Of a stretch of 64,000 nt of DNA, positions 1-9,281 are shown piece after piece. Below the pieces are notes generated by a model. The model was given only the letters and a program-made list of their open reading frames with translations. It was not told the DNA's origin and did not search any database. The stretch is from DATKNA01 sp963755755 (GTDB taxonomy: Bacteria; Actinomycetota; Actinomycetes; Actinomycetales; Kineosporiaceae): contig CAVWLJ010000010.1 of NCBI GenBank assembly GCA_963755755.1, positions 186,001 through 250,000 of the forward strand, given 5' to 3'. How positions within the stretch are numbered: position 1 is the stretch's first letter; each line of letters begins with the position of its first letter. The position numbers were made by a program, and so were the translations under genes.

Positions 1-1
1 C

Positions 2-946
2 CTGTTCGTCGCGGAGTCCGACGAGTCCGACGGGTCGTTCCTGCTCTACAGCCCAACCGTGGCGATCGTCACCAACGTCGAGGCCGACCACCTCGACCAC
101 TACGGCACCGCCGAGGCCGTGACCGATGCCTTCTCCGCGTTCGCGGACCGGATCGTGCCCGGCGGGCTCCTCGTCGCGTGCGCCGACGACCCCGGGTCGG
201 CGTCGCTCGCGGCCCGGGTCCGCGGCCGGCGGTCCGACGTCGACGTCCTCACGTACGGGGCGTCCCCGGACGCCGACGTCCGCGTCGTCGACCTCGACGT
301 CTCGGGGGCGGGTGCCCGCTTCGGGCTTGCCCGCGACGACTCCGTCGTCCCGCTCGCCCTGCGCGTGCCGGGTGCGCACAACGCTCTGGACGCGGCGGCC
401 GCCTGGACGGCGGGCGTCTGGCTCGGCCTCGACGCCGAGTGCCTCGCCGAGGGCCTCGCCGGCTTCGGCGGCACCCGCCGGCGGTTCGAGACCAAGGGGG
501 TCGCCTCCGGCGTGCGGGTCGTCGACGACTACGCCCACCACCCGACGAAGGTCGACGCCGTGCTGCGCGCCGTCCGCGGGGTCAGCGGCGACGGCCGCGT
601 GCTGGTGATCTTCCAGCCGCACCTGTACAGCCGCACCCGGATCTTCGCCCGCGAGTTCGGCGCCGCCCTGGGCCTCGCCGACGAGGTCGTCGTGCTCGAC
701 GTCTACGGCGCCCGGGAGGATCCGGAACCGGGCGTGACGGGGGAGCTGGTGGCCCGGGCCGTCCCGCTGCCGCCCGAGCGCGTCGCGTTCGAACCCGACC
801 GCGACGCCGCCGTCCGGCGGGTCGCCGATCGGGCGGCACCGGGCGACGTCGTCCTCACCGTCGGCGCCGGGGACGTGACCGCCCTGGGGCCGGTGCTGCT
901 GAACCGCTTGCGCGAGCGAGCACCGGTGGGCGAGAGCCGGGGATGA
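2..946 (+). CDS. murC: UDP-N-acetylmuramate--L-alanine ligase MurC, C-terminal part
   Basis: MurC is the cytoplasmic ligase that joins L-alanine to UDP-MurNAc at the cost of ATP, the first amino-acid step of peptidoglycan precursor synthesis. The frame is open from base 2, so the 5' end, including the P-loop, lies outside the window. The visible part begins with the ESDESDGSF stretch and the NVEADHLDHYG motif of the Mur ligase central domain. It continues through the VDDYAHHPTKV motif into the C-terminal domain, where the substrate amino acid is positioned. The TGA stop overlaps the ATG of ftsQ, as expected in the actinobacterial dcw cluster. The family assignment is certain; only the missing N-terminus is unknown. 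Confidence 0.95.
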   Translation: MFVAESDESDGSFLLYSPTVAIVTNVEADHLDHYGTAEAVTDAFSAFADRIVPGGLLVACADDPGSASLAARVRGRRSDVDVLTYGASPDADVRVVDLDVSGAGARFGLARDDSVVPLALRVPGAHNALDAAAAWTAGVWLGLDAECLAEGLAGFGGTRRRFETKGVASGVRVVDDYAHHPTKVDAVLRAVRGVSGDGRVLVIFQPHLYSRTRIFAREFGAALGLADEVVVLDVYGAREDPEPGVTGELVARAVPLPPERVAFEPDRDAAVRRVADRAAPGDVVLTVGAGDVTALGPVLLNRLRERAPVGESRG

Positions 947-1761
947 CGCGGGCGGCGCCGGGGGGCGCTCTCCGCGAGGGCCGGTCCCGGCTCCGATCCG
1001 CTCTGCCCGCCCCCGGCGGCCACGTCGAGCCGGATGCCGAAGGGCCCGACGACGAGGGGCTGGCATCGCCGGTCCCGCTGCCGGTACGTCGGGGGCGCCG
1101 GCTCGGGCGCGTGCTCGTCCTCGGGCTGGCCGCTGCCGGCGTCGCGGCGTGGCTGCTCATGGCGTCCCCGTTCACGCGGGTCACGGCCGTGGACGTCGAG
1201 GGCGCGTCCGCGCGCTGGGCGCCCGGGGTCCGCAGCGCGATCGAGCAGGAGATCGGCACGTCGCTGGTGCGCGTCGACAGGGCGGGCGTTGCGGCGCGGG
1301 TGCGTGCCGTTCCGGGCGTGCTGCGCGCGTCGGTGGACCTGCGCTGGCCGCACACGCTCGTCGTGCGGGTGCTCGAGCGCCGGCCCGTCGCGGGGGTCCG
1401 GGTGGACGGCGGCGTCCGCGAGTTCGACGCCGAGGGGGTGGACCTCGGCCTCGCGCCGTCCGCCCCCGGGCTGCCGCTCCTCAGCGTCCCTGCCAACGAT
1501 GTCGGGGCGGGAACGGTGGCCGCGGCGGTGCGCGTCCGCGAGGCCCTGCCCGCCGCCGTCCGGGCCCAGGTCGTCGAGCTCGGAGCCTCGACCCCGGACG
1601 GCGTCTGGTTCGTCCTGCGCGACCGGACGCGGGTGTTGTGGGGCTCCGCGGACGCTCCGGCGGACAAGGCGGCCGCCCTCGCCGTGATGCGGTCGGTCGC
1701 TCCCCGCGGCCACGCGCGGACGGTCGACGTCAGCGCTCCCGACGCCCCCGCCGTCTCCTGA
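943..1761 (+). CDS. ftsQ: Cell division protein FtsQ
   Basis: FtsQ is a bitopic divisome protein that links early and late division proteins. The 272-residue product has a Pro/Gly-rich cytoplasmic head, one membrane segment at about residues 55-73, and an extracytoplasmic POTRA domain starting near residue 75 (SPFTRVTAVDVEG). A FtsQ/DivIB beta domain with an LERRPVAGVR stretch follows. The start was chosen at the ATG that overlaps the murC stop (ATGA), which gives a normal-length protein. Its place between murC and ftsZ is the standard actinobacterial order. Confidence 0.93.
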   Translation: MTRAAPGGALREGRSRLRSALPAPGGHVEPDAEGPDDEGLASPVPLPVRRGRRLGRVLVLGLAAAGVAAWLLMASPFTRVTAVDVEGASARWAPGVRSAIEQEIGTSLVRVDRAGVAARVRAVPGVLRASVDLRWPHTLVVRVLERRPVAGVRVDGGVREFDAEGVDLGLAPSAPGLPLLSVPANDVGAGTVAAAVRVREALPAAVRAQVVELGASTPDGVWFVLRDRTRVLWGSADAPADKAAALAVMRSVAPRGHARTVDVSAPDAPAVS

Positions 1762-1851
1762 CCCGCGCCCGTCCGCCGGGCATGCCGACACGCCGCCGCG
1801 GGTCGTTGAGTCGCCCTTGAGGCGCCCGTACGGTCACTGAACAGGAGCTGG

Positions 1852-1881
1852 TTGACATAACTATAACCCTCTACCTGAGGG
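1852..1881 (+). promoter_or_regulatory. ftsZ upstream region with TTGACA and a small hairpin
   Basis: A TTGACA hexamer at 1852-1857 is followed by an AT-rich patch and a short inverted repeat (CCCTC at 1867-1871, GAGGG at 1877-1881). It lies 40-70 bases before the ftsZ GTG. This is the only AT-rich stretch between ftsQ and ftsZ. No good -10 hexamer sits at 16-18 nt from the TTGACA, so the exact start point is not defined. Confidence 0.4.
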
Positions 1882-1922
1882 TGAGAGTCTCCGCCCCCGA
1901 CCGCGAGTGAGAGGCAACGGAC

Positions 1923-3396
1923 GTGGCAGCACCGCAGAACTACCTTGCCGTCATCAAGGTCGTCGGTATCGGCGGCGGCGGCGTCAACGCCGTGAACCGC
2001 ATGATCGAGGTGGGGCTCAAGGGCGTCGAGTTCATCGCCATCAACACGGACGCGCAGGCGCTGCTGATGAGCGACGCCGACGTCAAGCTCGACGTCGGCC
2101 GCGAGCTCACGCGCGGCCTCGGCGCCGGTGCTGATCCGGAGGTCGGCCGCAAGGCCGCCGAGGACCACACGGAGGAGATCGAGGAGGTGCTCAAGGGCGC
2201 CGACATGGTCTTCGTCACCGCAGGCGAGGGCGGCGGCACGGGCACCGGCGGCGCTCCCGTCGTCGCCCGGATCGCCCGGAGCCTCGGCGCGCTGACCATC
2301 GGCGTCGTCACCCGGCCCTTCACGTTCGAGGGACGCCGCCGGGCGAGCCAGGCCGACTCGGGCATCGCCGGCCTGCGCGAAGAGGTCGACACCCTCATCA
2401 CCATCCCCAACGACCGGCTGCTCTCGATCAGCGACAAGCACGTGAGCGTGCTCGACGCGTTCCGGTCCGCGGACCAGGTGCTGCTCTCCGGTGTCCAGGG
2501 GATCACCGATCTCATCACCACGCCGGGTCTGATCAACCTCGACTTCGCCGACGTCAAGTCGGTCATGCAGGGCGCCGGCAGCGCCCTCATGGGCATCGGC
2601 TCCGCCCGCGGCGAGGACCGGGCCATCCAGGCGGCCGAGACGGCCATCTCGAGCCCGCTCCTCGAGGCCAGTGTCGACGGCGCCCACGGCGTCCTGCTCT
2701 CCATCCAGGGCGGCTCGGACCTCGGTCTCTTCGAGATCAACGAGGCGGCGCGGCTGGTCCAGGAGGCGGCGCACCCCGAGGCCAACATCATCTTCGGCGC
2801 CGTCATCGACGACGCCCTCGGCGACGAGGTGCGCGTCACGGTCATCGCCGCCGGCTTCGACGGCGGGCAGCCGACCCGGCGCCGGGACGAGCGCGCGCTC
2901 GGCCAGGTGTCCGGGCGTTCCACCGCCCCGGCGCCGGGGGCTCCTCGCGCGCCGCAGCCGGCCCCGGCCGTCGCCGCCCGGCCGCAGCCGCTGGACGCCG
3001 CCTACGCGGAGGCCCGCTCGTCCGGTCTCGGTTCCGGCGGTGGGTTCGGCGGCAGCTCCGCCACCGATGCCCCGCGCCGGTCGCTCGGGGAGTACCGGAC
3101 GCCGGACGGCGGGGCGGCCGAGCCCGTCCGGCAGGACGGTCGCCAGCCGGCGGGCGGCCTGCCCCCGGCGGCCGCACCGGTGAACGGCGCTCCGCTGAGC
3201 GCCGCCTCCGGCCAGCCGAACGCGCAGCAGAACGGCCAGCCACGCGCCGGGATCGGCCGAGCGGGAGTCGGCCGTGGTGCACGAGCCGGTGTCCCGGTTC
3301 GTCGAGCTCCCGCCGGAGCCGCGCCCGACGCCCCGTCCCACGCCTCGCCCGATCATCGTCGACGACGACCTCGACGTGCCGGACTTCCTCAAGTAG
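1923..3396 (+). CDS. ftsZ: Cell division protein FtsZ (one frameshift near the 3' end)
   Basis: FtsZ is the tubulin-like GTPase that forms the Z-ring. The N-terminal domain has the GIGGGGVNAVNRM nucleotide loop and the tubulin signature GGGTGTG at about residues 103-109. The core ends near VIAAGFD and is followed by a Pro/Ala/Gly-rich linker. A single inserted base near 3260 shifts the frame. In the next frame the protein resumes as HEPVSRFVEL and ends in DDLDVPDFLK and TAG at 3394-3396, the conserved C-terminal peptide that binds SepF and other partners. Without this correction the gene would run on as a meaningless tail to 3425. Start GTG at 1923 follows a purine-rich GAGAGGCAACGG. Confidence 0.93.
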
Positions 3397-3421
3397 AGCG
3401 GCCGGGTTACGGTCGCAGATC

Positions 3422-4176
3422 GTGACCGTCCTTCCGCACTCCACCGGCATCGCCGTCCTGGCAGCCGATCTCGGCCCCGGCGTCCGCGCCGGGTTCACCA
3501 CGCGCGCGGGCGGGATCTCGGCGGGAGGCTGGGAGGGGCTCGACCTCGCTCTCCACGTCGGCGACGACCCGGAGGCGGTCGAGCGCAACCGCGCGCTGCT
3601 GTCGGCCTGGGCCGGTGCGCCGGTCCGCTTCGCCCGGCAGGTGCACGGCACGACCGCCCTCGTGGTCACGCGCCGGCGGACGCCGACGTCGACGCGTCCG
3701 AGGCCGACGCCCTGGTCACGGCCGAACGCGGCGTGCCGGTCGGCGTCCTCGTCGCCGACTGCGTCCCGGTGCTCCTGGCGGACGCCGAGGCCGGCGTCGT
3801 GGCCGCCGTCCATGCCGGTCGTCGCGGGCTGCTGGCCGGAGTGCTCGGCAGCGCGCTCGACGCGATGGCCTCCGCGGGCGCCGTGCCCGCCCGGACCCGT
3901 GCGGTCGTCGGCCCCGCCGCCGGCCCATGCTGCTACGAGGTGCCGGCCGACCTGGCGGACGCCGCCTGTGCCGGCCGCCCCGAACTGCGCGGCACCACCA
4001 CCTGGGGGACGCCGTCGCTCGACCTGCGTGCCGGTGCCGTCGCGGACCTGCTGCGCAGGGGCGTCGCCGAGGCCGCGACCGTCGGCGGGTGCACGATCGA
4101 GGACCCGGCGCTCTACTCCTACCGCCGCGCGCAGGTCACCGGCCGGTTCGCAGGCGTCGTCACCCTGCTGCCGTGA
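3422..4176 (+). CDS. pgeF: Peptidoglycan editing factor PgeF (YfiH/laccase domain), frameshifted
   Basis: This is a member of the YfiH / multicopper-polyphenol-oxidase-like family, whose known role is purine nucleoside phosphorylase/deaminase activity or peptidoglycan editing. The metal-binding residues are visible: His in RQVHGTT, Cys in VADCVPVLL and His in AVHAGRRG, followed by GPAAGPCCYEV. The first 80 or so residues are in one frame and the rest in another. A one-base loss near 3672 explains the break, and the corrected length is about 251 residues. The stop is at 4174-4176. The gene lies 25 nt after ftsZ, its usual place in actinobacteria. Confidence 0.88.
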
Positions 4177-4277
4177 GCTCGCCGGTGCCGGACTCGGCGA
4201 GACACGGGCGGGCGTCGTCACCCTGCCGTGACCGCGCCGGTGCCGGACTCGGGACACGGGCGGGCGTCGTCACCCTG
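4154..4277 (+). repeat. Three near-tandem copies of the pgeF stop region
   Basis: GCGTCGTCACCCTG occurs at 4154-4167, 4212-4225 and 4264-4277. Each copy is followed within a few bases by a TGA that overlaps a GTG, and between copies the text GCCGGTGCCGGACTCGG is repeated. The first copy is the coding end of pgeF and the third abuts the yggS start. The 103-nt gap between the genes is therefore made of duplicated junction sequence. Confidence 0.8.
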
Positions 4278-4279
4278 GC

Positions 4280-4997
4280 GTGACTGCCGTGCCGGACGCC
4301 GGGAGCGCGCGGGCGGCCGAGATCGCGGCGGGCCTCGCCCGGGTGCGCGAGCGGATCGGCGCGGCCTGCGCCGCCGCGGGGCGCGACCCGCAGGCGATCA
4401 CGCTCGTCGTCGTCACGAAGACCTACCCGGCCTCGGACGTCGAGATCCTCGCCTCGCTCGGTGTCCGCGACGTCGGCGAGAACCGCGACCAGGAGGCCGC
4501 GCCCAAGCACGCGGCGACCGCACAGCTGCCGCTGCGATGGCACTTCATCGGGCAGCTGCAGTCGAACAAGGCGCGCTCCGTGGCGGGTTACGCCGATCTG
4601 GTCCACTCCGTCGACCGGCCGTCCCTCGTCGCGGCGCTCGACCGGGCCGCCGCCCGGCACGAGCGGATCCTCGACTGCCTGGTGCAGGTCAGCCTCGACG
4701 GCGACCCGGACCGCGGCGGGGTTCCGGTCGCCGGCCTCGCACCGCTCGCCGAGCGCATCGCCGGCGCGGCGAACCTCCGGTTGCAGGGCGTCATGGCCGT
4801 CGCGCCGCTCGGAGCCGACCCGGCGCGCGCCTTCGCCGTGCTGCCCGAGCTCCTGGCCACCGTGCGCGAACACGCTCCGCAAGCATCCGTGATCTCGGCT
4901 GGGATGAGTGGGGATCTTGGAGGCTGCTGTGACTTCTGGGACGACACACCTGCGTGTCGGGAGCGCAATCCTGGGTTCGCGGCCACCACTTCGCTAG
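4280..4997 (+). CDS. yggS: YggS-family pyridoxal-phosphate homeostasis protein, frameshifted at the end
   Basis: This is an alanine-racemase-like TIM-barrel protein that binds PLP and keeps PLP and amino-acid pools balanced. The PLP lysine lies in LVVVTKTYP. Other family marks are GENRDQE, WHFIGQLQSNKAR, LHSVDR-type text (VHSVDRPSL), LQGVMAVAP and SAGMSGDL. One extra G near 4919 breaks the frame. After it the protein ends normally as HLRVGSAILG and TAG at 4995-4997. Start GTG at 4280 comes directly after the third repeat of the pgeF junction. It sits between pgeF and sepF as in most actinobacteria. Confidence 0.9.
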
Positions 4998-5036
4998 CGT
5001 CGGCGACGGTGGGTGACGACGAACCGAGGAGCACCG

Positions 5037-5596
5037 ATGGGCGGCGCGCTAAGAAAGACCATGGTGTACCTGGGTCTGGCGGAGGAGGACGAGCGGTACG
5101 AGGCGTACGACCTCGAGGAGGACGTCCAGTACGAGGCCGATGAGGAGTTCGCCGACGAGGCGTACGACGAGCGTCGCCGTGCCGAACCCCGCCTCGACTC
5201 CCGGACGGAGCCCCGCATGGAGCCCCGCGACGCCGACCGCCGCGCCGCCGTCACGCCCATCGGGCGTGCCCACATGGCGCAGGGTGGTGCCCGTCAGCCG
5301 AGCAGCAGCCGGCGGAGCTGCACCGGATCACCACGATCCACCCGCGCTCGTACAACGACGCGAAGGCCATCGGCGAGGCGTTCCGCAACGGCATCCCGGT
5401 CATCATGAACCTCGGCGACATGGCCGACTCCGACGCCAAGCGCGTGGTCGACTTCGCCGCCGGACTGATCTTCGGTCTGCACGGGTCGATCGAGAAGGTG
5501 ACCGGCAAGGTCTTCCTGCTCTCGCCGTCGCACGTCGAGGTCACGCCGGCGGACAAGCCGCACGTGCCCGAGCGGGCCTTCTTCAACCAGAGCTGA
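5037..5596 (+). CDS. sepF: Cell division protein SepF, frameshifted
   Basis: SepF is the cytoplasmic membrane anchor and cross-linker of the Z-ring in actinobacteria. The start ATG at 5037 has a good GAGGAG ribosome site six bases ahead; the alternative GTG at 5013 has none. The N-terminal MGGALRKTMVYLGLAEED is the amphipathic membrane helix, followed by an acidic linker. One base seems lost near 5299. After it the SepF core continues: RITTIHPRSYNDAKAIGEAF, VIMNLGDM, VVDFAAGLIFGL, ending FLLSPSHVEV and FFNQS. Position between yggS and yggT is standard. Confidence 0.92.
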
Positions 5597-5601
5597 GCAG
5601 C

Positions 5602-5634
5602 GCTCCCGCCGGCCGCCCGGCGCGGGCCGGGAGC
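5602..5634 (+). terminator. GC-rich hairpin after sepF
   Basis: GCTCCCG at 5602-5608 pairs with CGGGAGC at 5628-5634 around a GC-rich loop that can fold further. It starts six bases after the sepF stop. There is no T-run, as is common for actinobacterial terminators. Confidence 0.4.
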
Positions 5635-5753
5635 GGAACGGCGCGGCGGCGGCGGTCGTTGTGCGGAGGGCCCGGCTACGATCGGCCGGTCCGACCAGCG
5701 TGCCGCCGTCCGGGGCTGCCCGCCCTGATCTCATCGATGGGAATCTCGAGACC

Positions 5754-6044
5754 GTGTCCGCGCTCAACGCGGTGAAGACCGTGCTGTACCTGGTGGTGTT
5801 CCTCTTCTTCGTGGCGCTCATCGTGCGCTTCGTCTTCGACTGGATCCAGTACTTCTCCCGGGAGTGGCGGCCCCGCGGCCCGGTCCTCGTGTTCGCCGAG
5901 GGCGCCTACTCCGCCACCGATCCCGCCGTGAAGGCGCTGCGCCGCATCCTGCCGCCGCTGCCGCTGGGCGCCGTCCGGCTCGATCTGGCGTTCCCGGTCC
6001 TCTTGATCATCACCTTCGTCCTCATGGGGATTTTGCGTCCGTGA
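5754..6044 (+). CDS. YggT family membrane protein
   Basis: This small membrane protein of 96 residues has two hydrophobic segments, VLYLVVFLFFVALIVRFVF at the N-terminus and LAFPVLLIITFVLMGIL at the C-terminus, flanking a PVLVFAEGAYSATDPAVKALRRILPP loop region typical of YggT. The GTG at 5754 is the start that places the first helix correctly. YggT proteins accompany sepF and divIVA in Gram-positive bacteria and are thought to support membrane or division functions; the exact role is unknown. Confidence 0.85.
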   Translation: MSALNAVKTVLYLVVFLFFVALIVRFVFDWIQYFSREWRPRGPVLVFAEGAYSATDPAVKALRRILPPLPLGAVRLDLAFPVLLIITFVLMGILRP

Positions 6045-6071
6045 GGCCCGCGCGCCGCGCACCGTAGCGGC

Positions 6072-6099
6072 TTGCTCACCGGCCGCTCCCCTGTACTAT
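6072..6099 (+). promoter_or_regulatory. Promoter candidate for wag31
   Basis: TTGCTC at 6072-6077 and TACTAT at 6094-6099, spaced by 16 nt, form a reasonable sigma-70-type promoter. It gives a leader of about 125 nt before the wag31 ATG. Confidence 0.5.
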
Positions 6100-6233
6100 C
6101 CGTGTTGTCGCAGTCACTCAGCGTCCACGCGAGGTCACCGGGCAGCACCTGTTCGTTATCCCGACCGGCATCCGATACGGTGACACGGCGACGCCGATCC
6201 GCCGACCTAAGTCTCTCCCGCGAGGTGACCAGC

Positions 6234-7001
6234 ATGGCTCTGACGCCAGAGGACGTAGTCAACAAGCGCTTCCAGGCGACCAAGTTCCGCGAGGGCTACG
6301 ACCAGGACGAAGTCGACGACTTCCTCGACGAGGTCGTGAACGAACTCCGCCGCCTCACCGAGGACAACGAGGACCTGCGCGCCAAGCTCGGTTCCTGCGA
6401 GCGTCGCGTCGGTGAGCTCTCCCGGGCGAACGTCGGGCGCGAGGGCGCGGACGAGCCGGCTCCGCAGCCGGTGATGGCCGCTCCGCCGCAGCCGGTCGCG
6501 GCCGAGCCGGTCCGCCCGATGGCGGCCATGGCCGCGATCGAGGGTGCCGCGGGTGGGCCGCAGGAGGCCGCCGGCATGCTCGCCCTGGCGCAGAAGCTGC
6601 ACGACGAGTACGTCCGCAACGGTGAGCAGCAGCGCGACCGCATCGTCAGCGAGGCGCGCGAGCACGCCACGCGTCTCGTCCGCGAGGCGGAGGAGAAGCA
6701 GCGCCAGACGCTCGGCTCCCTGGAGCAGGAGCGGTCGCTGCTCGAGCGCAAGATCGACGAGCTGCGTGCCTTCGAGCGCGAGTACCGCAGCCGCCTCAAG
6801 TCCTACCTCGAGGGCCAGCTCCGCGAGCTGGAGTCCAAGGCCGCCGTCGTCCCCAACCGCACGCCTGCGCCGGCCCCGAGCCTGGCCGGAAGCGCGCCGA
6901 TGGGGTACGGGAACGGTCCGCTGCCCACCCGCGGCGCGTACGCCGCGGACCAGGGCGCCGACCAGGCGAGCCAGAGCTACCCCTTCGGCGACCGAGGCTG
7001 A
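6234..7001 (+). CDS. wag31: DivIVA-family polar growth protein Wag31
   Basis: Wag31/DivIVA is a coiled-coil protein that marks poles and septa and steers wall growth in actinobacteria. The 255-residue product opens with MALTPEDVVNKRF, KFREGYDQDEVDDFLDEV, the conserved DivIVA membrane-binding head, then a first coiled coil. A Pro/Ala-rich linker of about 50 residues follows. A second long coiled coil rich in Arg/Glu (about residues 120-205) and a disordered tail end the protein. The ATG at 6234 is the obvious start because the conserved head begins there, although the frame is open further upstream. Confidence 0.93.
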   Translation: MALTPEDVVNKRFQATKFREGYDQDEVDDFLDEVVNELRRLTEDNEDLRAKLGSCERRVGELSRANVGREGADEPAPQPVMAAPPQPVAAEPVRPMAAMAAIEGAAGGPQEAAGMLALAQKLHDEYVRNGEQQRDRIVSEAREHATRLVREAEEKQRQTLGSLEQERSLLERKIDELRAFEREYRSRLKSYLEGQLRELESKAAVVPNRTPAPAPSLAGSAPMGYGNGPLPTRGAYAADQGADQASQSYPFGDRG

Positions 7002-7065
7002 CCCTCGGGCTCGCCGCGGCCGGCGGGAGCCTCGCGCCAGCGCGAGGTCGGCGAGATGCGAGCTT

Positions 7066-7119
7066 GGGACGGCGGTCCTGGTGATCCGCGCGGGAGCGGG
7101 TCACCGGGGCCGCCGTCCC
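7066..7119 (+). terminator. Strong hairpin terminator after wag31
   Basis: GGGACGGCGG at 7066-7075 pairs perfectly with CCGCCGTCCC at 7110-7119. The stem is extended inward by TGGTGA/TCACCG pairing, and GTGTTTGT follows. It separates wag31 from the TraR-type gene and is the best intrinsic terminator in the division cluster. Confidence 0.65.
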
Positions 7120-7241
7120 GTGTTTGTCCGGACACGGTGCGCGCTGGGGTGTGACGACGCGTGGCGGATTGAGTGCGACCGGGGGACGACCTATCCTTCC
7201 GGGACCGTCGATGCCTGCTCTGAGCGGGTTGGGGAGGATCC

Positions 7242-7685
7242 ATGGCAGAGCGCAAGCCGGCGGAGCAGGCGGCCGCCGCGGGGGCCGACCCGTCCCGTGT
7301 GGCGGTAGGGCCGGGGGAGGAACCGTGGACCGTCGAGGAGCTCGCCGAGCAGCGGGCCGTCCTGGGCGCCGAGCTCCGCCGCATGGAGGCCGAGGTCGCG
7401 TCGCTGCAGAGCGCGCTGTCGGACGTGCTGCGCGACGGCGGTGACGGCGCGGGCGACGACCAGGCGGACACCGGGGCCAAGGCGTTCGAGCGCGACCAGG
7501 AGATGACCTTGCTCGCGAACGCCCGCGACATGCTCTTCCAGACCCGGCACGCGCTCGACCGCATCGACGCCGGGACCTACGGCACCTGCGAGAACTGCGG
7601 CGGTCCCATCGGCAAGGCCCGTTTGCAGGCCTTCCCTCGCGCGACCTTCTGCGTCACGTGCAAGCAACGGCAGGAGCGGCGCTGA
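7242..7685 (+). CDS. TraR/DksA C4-type zinc finger protein
   Basis: The 147-residue protein has a charged helical N-terminal half (ELAEQRAVLGAELRRMEAEV), as in the DksA coiled-coil arm. The C-terminal C4 zinc finger reads CENCGGPIGKARLQAFP, then CVTCKQRQE. DksA-like proteins act in the RNA polymerase secondary channel; whether this small one does so is inferred. A GGGGAGG ribosome site precedes the ATG. The gene between wag31 and lspA is conserved in actinobacteria. Confidence 0.88.
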   Translation: MAERKPAEQAAAAGADPSRVAVGPGEEPWTVEELAEQRAVLGAELRRMEAEVASLQSALSDVLRDGGDGAGDDQADTGAKAFERDQEMTLLANARDMLFQTRHALDRIDAGTYGTCENCGGPIGKARLQAFPRATFCVTCKQRQERR

Positions 7686-7758
7686 GGCCGTCCGCTGCGA
7701 GCGAGGACCGCCCGCCCGCTCCCGGGGTGCCGCCGGCGCGTGCGACCCTGGACCCGTC

Positions 7759-8347
7759 ATGGATGCCACTCCTCCGCCGTCGACGGCTGCCGGCGCGCGG
7801 TCTGCGGTGCCGGGGCGACCCGCTCGATCGGTGCGACCCGTCCGCCCATGGCTCGTCGTCGCCCTGCTCGGCACCGCGGCCGTCGTGGTCGCCCTCGACC
7901 AGCTGGCGAAGGCGTGGGCGGTGCGGACGCTGGGCGACGGGAACGTCGTCGAGGTCGTGGGGTCCCTCCTCCAGCTGAGGCTGTTCCGCAATCCCGGCGC
8001 CGCCTTCTCGTTCGCGACGGGCACGACGTGGATCTTCACGATCATCGCGATCGTCGTGAGCGTGGTCATCGTCCGGTCCTCGCGCCGCCTCGGCAGCCGC
8101 TGGTGGGCGCTCGCGCTCGGGCTGCTGCTCGGCGGCGCCGTCGGCAACCTCCTCGACCGGCTGTTCCGGGAGCCGGGGTTCGGCCAGGGCCACGTCGTCG
8201 ACTTCATCGACCTGCCGCGCCTGTTCGTGTTCAACCTGGCGGACGCCGCCATCACCTGCGCCGCGGTCCTCATCGCCGCTGCTCGGGCTGCGCGGGATCG
8301 GCCTCGAGGGCGACGCCGCCGCGGCGCGCCGGCGCGAGGAGGACTGA
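7759..8347 (+). CDS. lspA: Lipoprotein signal peptidase LspA (one frameshift near the 3' end)
   Basis: LspA is the membrane aspartic protease that removes signal peptides from prolipoproteins. Four membrane helices are visible, with the family motifs VALDQLAKAWAV, FRNPGAAFSF, GGAVGNLLDRL and HVVDFIDLP. The two catalytic aspartates lie in NLLDR and FNLADAAI. One extra base near 8277 shifts the frame; in the corrected frame the tail reads LGLRGIGLEGDAAAARREED and stops at 8345-8347, four bases before rluD. The substrate for this pathway in the window would be the lipobox protein at 35538. Confidence 0.92.
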
Positions 8348-8351
8348 GCGC

Positions 8352-9281
8352 GTGCCCGTCGAGGTGCGTTCGCTGCCCGTGCCCGACGGGCTCGTGGGGG
8401 AGCGGCTCGACGCCGCGCTCGCGCGGCTGCTCGGTCTCTCGCGCACGGCGGCCGCCGATCTCGCCGACGCCGGCGGCGTCCGTGTCGACGGCCGGACGGT
8501 CGGCAAGGGCGACCGGCTGCGGGCCGGCAGCTGGCTCGAGGTGGAGCTGAACGCGCCGGAGCCGGCCGCGACCGTGGTGGCCGAACCCGTGCCGGGCCTG
8601 CGCGTCGTGTACGACGACGACGACCTCGTCGTCGTCGACAAGCCGGTCGGGGTCGCGGCGCACCCCAGCCCCGGCTGGACGGGTCCGACCGTCGTCGGTG
8701 GCCTCGCGGCCGCCGGCTACCGGATCGCGACGTCGGGGGCCGCGGAACGCCAGGGCGTCGTCCACCGCCTGGACGTCGGGACCAGCGGGCTCATGGTCGT
8801 CGCGAAGAGCGAGTACGCGTACAGCCGGCTCAAGCAGGCGTTCCGCGAGCGGACCGTCGACAAGACCTACCACGCCCTCGTGCAGGGCCACCCGGATCCG
8901 CTGGTCGGGACGATCGACGCCCCCATCGGGCGGCACCCGACGGCGGACTGGAAGTGGGCCGTGGTCGCGGGTGGCAAGCCGAGCATCACGCACTACGAGG
9001 TGCTCGAGGCCTTCCCGGCGGCGAGCCTGGTGGAGGTGCACCTCGAGACCGGGCGCACGCACCAGATCCGCGTGCACTTCTCCGCGCTGCGTCACCCGTG
9101 CGTCGGGGACCTGACCTACGGGGCCGACCCGCGACTGGCCGAGCAGCTGGGGCTGACCCGGCAGTGGCTGCACGCCGTCCGGCTCGGCTTCACCCACCCC
9201 GGCACGGAGGAGTGGGTGGAGTTCACGAGCCCGTACCCGCAGGACCTCGAGACGGCGCTGGAGCGGCTCGCCGCCGGCTAG
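8352..9281 (+). CDS. rluD: RluA/RluD-family pseudouridine synthase
   Basis: This enzyme isomerises uridines to pseudouridine in 23S rRNA. The 309-residue protein has an N-terminal S4 RNA-binding domain (ERLDAALARLLGLSRTAAADL). The catalytic domain contains the HRLDVGTSGLMVVAKS motif with the catalytic Asp, then VDKTYHALVQG and GRTHQIRVH. The GTG start at 8352 lies directly after lspA, forming the classic lspA-rluD pair. It ends tail-to-tail with the minus-strand zinc-ribbon gene with no gap. Confidence 0.93.
   Translation: MPVEVRSLPVPDGLVGERLDAALARLLGLSRTAAADLADAGGVRVDGRTVGKGDRLRAGSWLEVELNAPEPAATVVAEPVPGLRVVYDDDDLVVVDKPVGVAAHPSPGWTGPTVVGGLAAAGYRIATSGAAERQGVVHRLDVGTSGLMVVAKSEYAYSRLKQAFRERTVDKTYHALVQGHPDPLVGTIDAPIGRHPTADWKWAVVAGGKPSITHYEVLEAFPAASLVEVHLETGRTHQIRVHFSALRHPCVGDLTYGADPRLAEQLGLTRQWLHAVRLGFTHPGTEEWVEFTSPYPQDLETALERLAAG

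Noticed and set aside
1862..1867. TATAAC as the -10 box for the TTGACA upstream of ftsZ
   Set aside because: Only four bases separate them; a working promoter needs about 17.
855..3392. Long minus-strand open frame opposite ftsQ and ftsZ
   Set aside because: Mirror frame of high-GC coding DNA. The plus strand encodes clear FtsQ and FtsZ.
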